From Lunularia cruciata (taxonomy: Eukaryota > Streptophyta > Marchantiopsida > Lunulariales > Lunulariaceae): a DNA stretch of 64,000 nucleotides. How positions within the stretch are numbered: position 1 is the first letter of the stretch; the number at the start of each line of letters is the position of its first letter. A program made the translations under genes and the position numbers. The stretch covers positions 64,571,965 through 64,635,964 of the forward strand of contig OX419758.1 in assembly GCA_948567375.1 (NCBI GenBank), written 5' to 3'. Positions 56,276 through 64,000 of the stretch are shown here, piece by piece. The notes under the pieces are model-generated. The model searched no databases, was not told the DNA's origin, and saw only the letters and a list, made by a program, of their open reading frames with translations.

Positions 56276-56601
56276 TGTGATGGCTTTGTGTTGATGTACT
56301 TATAATATAGTCAATAAGGAAGAGTTTGTTCCCACAAGGAGATTGTTTGGAAATGCCTGGAAGTGAAGTGAAACACACACTATGAAGTGAAGTGAAACAC
56401 ACACCTAAACCCAAATCATAATTCATTTATTATCTCTTGTTTAACTTCTTGGGCAGAAACCAATCCAAGAGGGTAGTGCCATCCTTTTTGGTGCTAATCA
56501 CTTTCACTCTAAAATCTAGCCAAGATTGCTCTTGAATGTGTATGGTTCATTCAATTTTAAGTGCCTTTCCATTCCAAGATGTAGTGTTTATGAATATGTT
56601 T
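56276..56601 (-). repeat. LTR-E, probable 5' LTR of the N element (truncated)
   Basis: Starts TGTGATGGCTTTGTG on the plus strand and matches the reverse complement of 12750-13233. It contains a tandem duplication of a 24-bp unit (GAAGTGAAGTGAAACACACAC...) at about 56360-56405. It is cut at 56602 by LTR-B. Confidence 0.5.
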
Positions 56602-57283
56602 TGTGAGCCAGCCTATCTCTCATTCAAGATGAATCTCTGATGATTATTAAGGTAGTGCACCATAGACTAAGAATGCAAGGAACTCCAACTCCATCACACT
56701 CCTCCAAGGTTAGAACTCCAAGGCCCCTCCAAGATTGAGGACATTGCTCACTAGAGAACTCAATAAGAAGGACAATTGCAAATCAAAGGATGATGAGTAC
56801 CTCCTCACCCCTAGCTTATATACTTGAGAAAAATTTATATACCAAAGTTACTAATTACCAAAGTAACTCAAGTTACTAGGCTAAAAGTCTAAAAGAATAT
56901 CCAAGCAGATAGGAAGAATCCATGAGTAGGGGATCTTATCCTCACGTACCAACTAGGTCAAGGATGCTTTCACATGGGCTATCCTTGGACTATAAAAAAA
57001 ATTTGCACCAACAAGGCTTTTTGGCCCAAGAGCTCTCAACTCTTTCCTCAAAGTCAAATAACTAGGAATAATACCAAGTCAATAAAATACTATAGCAAAC
57101 TAGTGGTGCTCACTCTTTTCCCTTCATGGAGAATAGAGTCACCTTTATCCTAGCTAGGATGAGCTCTAGCTAATCATGACTAATGAAGAAGTTTACCCAA
57201 CCTCCATATAGATAACATCTCCACATCTTACAATACCAAACTTAATATCCATATATATCATACATGCATCAATGGGTGTTACA
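56602..57283 (-). repeat. LTR-B copy (3' LTR of the pol at 57284-60600)
   Basis: On the plus strand it runs from TGTGAGCC to GGGTGTTACA (682 bp). On the minus strand it follows the end of pol and a purine-leaning tract (CTTACTTTGGGGTTAAA), so it is a 3' LTR. Confidence 0.8.
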
Positions 57284-58770
57284 TTTAACCCCAAAGTAAG
57301 ACTTCACTTTGTCCTTGGAGTGAAGGTCTCTTTACCTTCTTTGATATAACTCTAATTTATCATAGTTAATCATATCAAAGTGTTTTCTTCCCAACTCCTT
57401 GAGATCATAGGTGTAATTGCACCACACCTTCTCCACTATGAAAGATCCAAAGTTCTTCAACTTCTTTGCATCCTCTTGAACAAAATGGAATCAAACAACA
57501 TTGCCTTATCACTTTCCTTGAAGTGCCCTACCTTTTTCTTGCCTTCCTTCTTGTCATAGCTCTCCTTTTGTTTCCTTTGGGCTTGCTCAACTTGAACCAT
57601 AGCAACTACTCTTATCTCTTCCAATTCCATGAGTTGCTCTTTCCTTGACTTCTCTGCATCATCTCCTTCAAATTTTTTTATGAATGCTTTGAAAAGTATA
57701 AAGTTCAAAATGAATAGGTAAAGTATATTCAATACCATACATCAAATGGAGTATATTTTATGGATGTCTCTATTTTTATCCTATTCTCCCATAAAACCAC
57801 ATGAATCCTCTTGTCCCAATCATGTCTTGCCCCATCTATTTCTGCATCTTTGGCCAACATCATGCACAAGGTTTGATTGATTCTCCCTACCAAGCCATTG
57901 GAGGGTGCTTATAGGTGATAGTCATTCTGTATGTTATAGAGAAATGTTGTAGCATGGCTGCAATGATACTTCTTGTAAAGTCTCTTACTCTATCAAAAAC
58001 AAACTCCAAAGGGCATCCAACCTAGTAATAATATGTTCATAAAGAAATATATCAACTTCATCTTCATTTTTGTCTCTTAATGGTCTTACTTTGACCCACT
58101 TAGTAAGGTAATCAATAACTATCAAAATGTACCAATGGTTGCTTCATGTTCTATTGAGAGAAACTATAAAGTCAATTTCAACTTCTAAAAAGGTCTTAGC
58201 AATAAAATTGATCTAAGAAGTGGACTAGAGGTAGACTTCCTATCAAAAGCTTGACAAACTTTACAAGCTTTGTAATAATGAAGAAAATCCTTGAAAATTC
58301 CCCTCCAATGATAACTTGCATCTAGAATCTTGAAAGCGGTCACCTTTCTTGCAAAGTGACCAGTATTTACCAAACCATCATGAAATTCCTTCATGAGTAG
58401 GATAGATCTTTCTTACTCATTGCTCTTTCAAGTAGAAGATTTTCTCCTTGATAGAAAAGAATGTCCTTCACCATTGTGTAAGGTCTAGATCTTGTTGCAA
58501 GGGCTTCCTCTCCCTGGCATACATCCCATACAAATAGTTACATCTTGTAACAAATTCTACAATCTTCTTGTACTCCATTGGAACCTCTGGAGTAATTGAG
58601 ATTTCCATGAGCTCCTCATGCAAGAAGGAATCATCTATTGGCTCATCTCCATCATGATCATAAGCCCTAGATAACAAATCAATGTTTGCATGTTTCTTTC
58701 TTGTCCTATCTTCAATGGGGTAATCATACTCAAAAAAGAACATCATCCACCTTGCTAACATCCCTTCCAC
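57284..58770 (-). pseudogene. Integrase relic of an LTR-B element
   Basis: Integrase pieces on the minus strand: PMEYKKIVEFVTRCNYLYG, MKEFHDGLVNTGHFARKV and YYKACKVCQAFDRKS (zinc-binding His and Cys), then GLVGRINQTLCMMLAKDAEI (core end). The C-terminal part reads QAQRKQKESYDKKEGKKKVG with FGSFIVEKVWCNYTYDL. No chromodomain follows before the 3' LTR, so the family is not a chromovirus; the C-terminus rather resembles the Tat/Athila-type lineages. Stops and frameshifts throughout. Confidence 0.8.
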
Positions 58771-60270
58771 ATTAGGGTTGTTGAAGATTTATTTCAAAGC
58801 CTTGTGATCTATGACAATGGTGCACTTTCTTCTAATCAAGTAGTGTCAAAAATTCTTGAGATAAAAAATTATTGTCAACTATTCCTTTTTTTAATTAATA
58901 GTTATTCTCTACTTAAACCATTTATCTACTAGCATAAGCTATTGGATAATCATGCCCATATTAGTATTATGGAGGTCAAATTGATCCAAGGTAACTTTCA
59001 ATAATCTTTGCATTGATGATGAGTCAAGCACTAACTTAAAACATCTAGCTCAGTATGTACTTTCTTGGTTGTTATGATCTCACCAAGATACTAGCTTGTA
59101 GAGCTAGTAATGGGTAATAGGTATCAATCAAATTTCCCTATGAAGTAAACACAAAACCCAAAAGAGAGGAAACAAGGACACCTCAAATCCTTCTCATATC
59201 ATGATGCGGTAGAAGACCACCAAAGAAATGTGACTTTCTCATGATGACTTTCATGCTCAAAGTTGATGATCATGTATCATCACCTTCAAGTGCATCCTAT
59301 AGCTACATTGGGAGCATCAATGTAGAGGATGAAAAGCTTACTCCAATTGGATTTAGTAAGAATTGGAGCCATAATAAGGGATTTCTTGAGCTCCTCAAAA
59401 GCTTTGAGAGCCTCATTTTCCTCCAAAATCATTATGTATTCTACACCCTTCTTCATGTAAACGGCCAATGCATAAGCCTTGTTGTAAAATGAGAAGATGA
59501 ATCTCCCATAGTACCCAACCATCCCAAAAATTGGTGTAACTTTGTCAAGCTTGAAGGGAATGGAAGCTTTGAGATTTTCCTCACCTTCTCAAGATCCATT
59601 GCTACTCCATCTTTGGAAATCATATGCCCCAAAAGTAGACCTTCTTCACAACCAAAGATGCACTTCTCTATATTGAGTGATGTATTTGCTTCATCCAAGT
59701 GTTGCAGAACTTTAATCAAATATTTAGAGTGCTCCTCCTTGCTCCCATAGACACAAAAGTCATCAATGAGATCTCTCATAAATTTTCCAATGAAAGGTTC
59801 AAACACCTTGTTCATGAAACTTTAAAATGTGGTTTGAGCATTACAAAGCCCAAAAGGTATGTTTTGAAAGCATAAGTTTCCCAATGTGTGGTGAATGTGG
59901 TGATTTGTTGATGCTTTGGTGCAACCTTGATTTGGTTGTAGCCACTATAATCATCCAAATTGTACCTCTCATGATCTACAACCTCCTCCAAGACCTAATC
60001 AATTAATGGCAAGGAATAGTACTCCTTATTGGTAACAACATTGAGTGTTTGTAATGAACACATACACAAAACTTGTCATTCTTCTTCTTTACAATCACAA
60101 TTAGAGATACCCATTATGAATTCTCCACCTTAAAAAATAAACTCAACATCCTTGAGTTGATCAATCTACTCCTTCACAACCAAAGCTATTGGTGTGCTAA
60201 TGGAATGTTGTTTTTGGCAGATTAGCCTTACATTCAACTCCACCTTTGGTTAGTTCTCCTCCAAGGTGAC
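58771..60270 (-). pseudogene. RT and RNase H relic of an LTR-B element
   Basis: On the minus strand, EPFIGKFMRDLIDDFCVYGS shows the RT catalytic Asp pair, and FGCEEGLLLGHMISKDG, LTKLHQFLG and WSKLFILYIDAPNVAIGCT follow into RNase H. Upstream, worn RT finger motifs lie between 59820 and 60250. RNase H is interrupted by about 315 bp of unrelated sequence at 58972-59286. The domain order and sequence match 13234-15282 and 6155-7440. Confidence 0.82.
58972..59286. other. ~315-bp insertion inside the RNase H coding relic
   Basis: Homologous copies at 14010-14050 and 47565-47595 run straight through, but here GCCCATATTAGT is followed by foreign sequence up to GTGCATCCTATAGC. It has no ORF, no obvious terminal inverted repeats and no poly(A) tail. 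I cannot assign it to an element class. Confidence 0.6.
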
Positions 60271-61000
60271 TTCCTTGAGATCTTTGTAACTAAAAGCAAA
60301 GACATGGATATAATTGCAAAAAATCTCCTCAAATCTTACCTTCTCCTCCTTGGTAACATTTGGATCATACTGGAGGGTAGATAGTCTCCTCTCTATATCC
60401 TCTGATATCAATGGTGATTTACCAAGGTCCTTTAAAACCTTTAGGTTAGGCACAAAGTCCATAGGCCACAAGGGATGCACATCTGAATCAGATCTAGAGT
60501 CATCCTCCTCCAATGAGGTCTCTTCTTCCATGCTTGTATCCACACCTGAAACTCCTTCCTTTGATTCTGATTTTACAATAATCAAAAGATGGTGTATCTA
60601 AATGAAAAAGGTGGTTGGTGTTGGATATAGAAACTATAACCTAATGGTTTGATGGCCCAATTCTCATGTATCCCTTATGCCATCAATCAATTGATAGAAT
60701 TGCTCTCAACAATGGCCTCCCAAGTAGCAAATCATAACTTGCATCCTTCAAGACTTGGAAAGTCATGAGATTTTGAACTCCTGTAATTGATACTACCACC
60801 TTGTCCACCACACCCATTAGTTAAACCTATTGCTTGTTTTCCATGCTCATTACAAATGTTGAAGGTCTAGAGGGTATCATACCCAACTTATTCATCAACT
60901 TCCCTAACATGACATTCACTATAGATCCTCTATCAACAAGTGTCTCATTCATGTTGTGACCATTCACCCTTGTATCAATGTTAGAAGCATATTCAAAAAC
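60271..61000 (-). pseudogene. Protease and pol linker relic of an LTR-B element
   Basis: The minus strand reads NMNETLVDRGSIVNVMLGKL near 60950, where the protease triad DTG or DSG has become DRG, and later DASYDLLLGRPLLRAILSID. Next, 60250-60585 is an open acidic linker (MEEETSLEEDDSRSDSD) leading to YDPNVTKEEKVRFEEIF and the RT. The frame has several stops. Confidence 0.75.
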
Positions 61001-62723
61001 CTACCATGGTGTTGGTTTTGTATCCAACAACCCCCATTGATAACAGAGCCTTTGCTTTGTTATTTCTCTTGCTCCTTGTAGAGCTCAAACCACCTCTAAG
61101 TTCTTCCCTCAAGGTATGATTTAAAGCAATTAGTTAACCAACTATGATGTTAGCCTTGTGATTACCAACATCCTCCAACACATTGTAGCCCCATTGTGGC
61201 TTTGAGATCAAGAAATGATCCATCCTTAACTGCTTCCTTGGAGTCTTTGTTGATGGTTTTGAACTAGTAGTGCAAGTATTCCTTGTGGGCATTGGACTAT
61301 CGTTTCTAGGAGTGAATTCTTGAGAAGATAATATATTATCTACAAAAATGGGTCATTTTTTTCCATTGGGCCAAAAGCTCCAAATTAAGACCTTCAAAGT
61401 TTGAGTATTCTTCCTTTAATACTTTCTCTCCACCATATCTATGGTTGTTATCCCCTTACCTCTATTTTTGCATAAGAGGTACTTGAGCTACCACGAGACC
61501 CTCCTTCTCTCTATTTGCCTCCTCATAACTCCTTCCTCCATGGTACATGGAATTTGGGAAATTTTTGGATGAAACCTCTACCTGCACAACCAAAACACTT
61601 TCTATCATTGAAATTGCTAATTGGTTGTCTTTATATGGATAGTTTCCATAATGCATAGGCTCCCTTTCAAAATTCTTGTCCACTTCTCTCTTCTCCCATA
61701 ATTGCACTACATTGATCTTGAGATCTGCAAGTTGCTCCATGATAGTTTGAAGTGGATCTTTCGGTAGATGTGCAAGGACAAGAGCAACAACTACTTGTTA
61801 TACCACCCTTTCCACCTAAGTATTATTAACCTCACCATACTTGTAAACTTTTGAAGGATACACAACCTTCTTCACCACCAAATCACTCTCATCCTCTTTC
61901 AAACTCTCATCCATAAAAATTGCAATTTTGATAGCTTCTACTTTGGAAGAAGGTTTCTTATATCTCACGTTGATTTGAATTTTTTTATTTCAACCTTTCC
62001 ACAAAATTCTTGGTGAGCATGGCTTCTATCCTAATCATGGTAGTCTCCATATCATTCGCACTCTTCCTCAACACTATATGGAACCTAGACTGTAGCTTCT
62101 CCACTCTTTTTGTATAGATTTTTACTTTCTCTCCATCTTTTTATTTGAGGAAGGTAATCCCACTCATCTATTTCTCATAACTCTCATCCAGAAAAAATTT
62201 CTCAATGAGTGTTATAGTCAAATTTCCTTAGATTCCTCTTGCCCATCTCTCCTCTCTCTCTTTTGATATTTTGACTCATTCCATGTCAAAGCTACATCCT
62301 CAAAGAACTCCAGTAGTAATGAGGCCTCATTCTTCCTCCTCTCATTATTTCATATGCAAGTCTTCTTGTAGTCTCTCACAAAATCCTCCACATCCTCTCT
62401 ATTCTTCCAAAAGAAAACCAGAAGTTTTCCCATCTTAACCTCTCACTACCTTTCTACTCTCTTTCTTTTTATTTTCTTTTCTATTTTCTCTCTCATCTTA
62501 TGACTAATAGATTACATACATGACTAGCACCATTTGAGAGTATTATACTCTAAATAATACAAGGGTTCAAGTTGCTTCACAATTTCTATGGCACAATCAA
62601 ATCCAAAGGTGCAAATCAAGCAAAGTCTCATGGATATTCTATCTATCAATTGAAAGATTATCTCCATCACTAATGCTAAGAAATTTGTGATGAAAGTGAT
62701 ATAGTTTCTCTATAGTTGGACTA
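61001..62723 (-). pseudogene. Gag relic of an LTR-B element
   Basis: Capsid-like pieces between 62440 and 61960 (LLVFFWKNREDVEDFVRDY, ALTWNESKYQKREERWARG, EKLQSRFHIVLRKSANDMET) are followed by MEQLADLKINVVQLWEKRE. A worn knuckle near 61590 reads CFGCAGRGFIQKFP and has lost its His and final Cys. It is colinear with the gag at 51230-53537. 62481-62723 is leader sequence up to the solo LTR-D insertion. Confidence 0.75.
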
Positions 62724-63523
62724 TGTAATACTCCGAGGACAAGAGAAGAGAGAAAACACAGATTGCACACTCAAACATTCGATATTGTAATACTCCGAGG
62801 ACAAGAGAGAGAGAAAACACAGATTGCACACTCAAACATTCGATGCCCCAATGGAGCACCTTCTCTTTATTATATAGAAAAAGAGGATCTCCTCCAAGGA
62901 AGCTCCACCATAGGATTAGGGACACAGATAGGTGACATGTCAGCAAGCTCCACCCTTGGATTACTTACTTGGATGGGTGACATGTCTGGTCTAGGTCCTA
63001 TCTGGTTGGTCAAACGAGCTTTGATCAGAGGGAATCTTTTAGGGAATCTTCCTGTAGGAATCTCAAAATCACATGAGTAAGTTACCGTTGGAAAGCTCTC
63101 GACGAGACAAACCAGGGGGAGGTAAGGCCAGCCTTTCCTCCATTGGGGGGGGGAATCTGCACATTTTTTAGGCCTAATTCATCCATTTAGGCCTCCGAAA
63201 TTGCCTTCAAAGATTTCATGTATATTTAGGTTCTTACTCTATTAGTAGAAGTCCCCTTTTGGTGATACCTCTTTCTGATCTGTTTAGTCCATCATGTGTA
63301 ACATCCTTCCAGATGTTACCAAACCAATTCTCACCTTTAAATCATATGTCTAGCTATTGGTTCTAAGGTTCTCAAGTATGTTTCGGTTTCTGCCCTATTA
63401 GTATAAGTACTCTTTTGGTGATACTTCTATCTGATCTATTTTGACCATCATGTATAACATCATTCTAGATGTTACCAAACCAAATTTCACATCCAGATCA
63501 TATGGCTAACCCTTGGTATTATA
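62724..63523 (-). mobile_element. Solo LTR-D with target duplication GACTA
   Basis: Begins TGTAATACTCCGAGG and ends TTGGTATTATA (worn from TATTACA). It is flanked by GACTA at 62719-62723 and 63524-63528. It splits a gag leader; the uninterrupted paralogue at about 52270-52300 (GTAGTTGTACTAAGACTC) confirms the empty site. The first ~62 bp are tandemly duplicated (62724-62785 and 62786 onward), and the right end carries a second partial copy from about 63360. Confidence 0.88.
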
Positions 63524-64000
63524 GACTATGACTCTCTCCAAGATCTTTCACTAAGGTCTCCAACAATGTTATTGCTCCTTTACACCCATGGCTTTTTGGA
63601 CGTCCTTCCACTCCACAAACCTCACACAACTCTTAGGTCCTACATCTCCTCCCTCCCAATCTTGGTGAAGAAGGTCCAACATGCAATCCCAAGCCAAGTA
63701 AGTCTCTCCTTTCTCTCAATCTCTTGCTCTCAAGACTCAAAAACAATGAACTTGCCTTGTGTCCCTTCTCTCCACATAAAAAGCGCTTAGAATCACTCTT
63801 TACTTTAAATGATGAAGGTTGTTGGATCCTCTCAACATTCTTCAAATTCTACTCTAAACTCTCTTTTCATCAAATTAACCACTACTATCACTTCAGCCCT
63901 TGAGTAACCTTGCATAACATTAATGATGACACTCCTCATTCCTAAGAACTTAACAATTATGAAATGGTCCCTCTTCACAATGTCAATCAACTCTCCCAAA
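63524..64000 (-). pseudogene. Gag leader ORF relic of an LTR-B element
   Basis: The minus strand reads KRFLCGEKGHKASSLFLSLE, a worn zinc-knuckle-like motif, then LLGLGLHVGPSSPRLGGRR. It is colinear with 52270-52560, where different knuckle residues survive. It runs off the window end. Confidence 0.65.

Noticed and set aside
1..64000. tRNA or rRNA genes
   Set aside because: No cloverleaf or rRNA core sequence recognised by eye; the tRNA-like pieces are primer-binding sites adjoining LTRs.

Overview
The window is repeat-rich nuclear DNA of a land plant. It consists of nested, decayed LTR retrotransposons around one intact host gene. The repeats are AT-rich and show no operon logic, and the single gene encodes a plant group-1 metal tolerance protein. 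The large nested Ty3/gypsy content suits a gymnosperm, fern or bryophyte better than a compact angiosperm genome, but sequence alone does not settle which.

I sorted the LTRs by eye into named families. Family 1 (ends TGTNACA...TTTTACA, 367-412 bp LTRs) is a chromodomain Ty3/gypsy element. It has two full-length nested copies on the minus strand (1216-6154, TSD CAAGC; 15907-20572, TSD CATTT), a degenerate minus copy (25548-26350) and a truncated plus copy (42563-43915). LTR-B (TGTAACACCC...GGCTCACA) belongs to a second Ty3/gypsy family without a recognisable chromodomain; its pol and gag lie at 13234-15282, 47191-48210, 51230-53537 and 57284-64000. LTR-A and the related LTR-E flank a third, possibly non-autonomous, element that I call N. 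It carries a long, acidic, coiled-coil ORF that I do not recognise. LTR-D (TGTAATACC...GTATTACA) has its own degenerate gag-pol at 39535-42560 and several solo or fused LTRs.

Layout: 1-10495, LTR-A with pol invaded by family 1 copy 1, then LTR-D copies. 10496-20761, LTR-B copies, minus-strand pol and family 1 copy 2. 20762-27300, two opposed N-type ORF relics and a family 1 relic. 27300-33540, the gene island, with a zinc transporter CDS at 30595-31992 that lacks introns but has a likely 5'UTR intron. 33541-38025, AT-rich DNA with a long near-perfect inverted repeat. 38026-43915, LTR-D inverted fusion, LTR-D element, family 1 plus copy. 43960-64000, minus-strand gag/pol relics of LTR-B elements, an interrupted N element, and a solo LTR-D with TSD GACTA.

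The most interesting signals are: arrays of heat-shock-element-like GAAnnTTC motifs just upstream of the TATA box in every family 1 LTR; the unrecognised N-element protein with a 15-bp minisatellite encoding pentapeptide repeats; a telomere-like filler at a pol deletion junction; a long inverted repeat at 33985-34677; and a tail-to-tail LTR-D fusion. All retroelement coding regions seen here are broken by stops, frameshifts or deletions. The zinc transporter is the only gene I consider functional.
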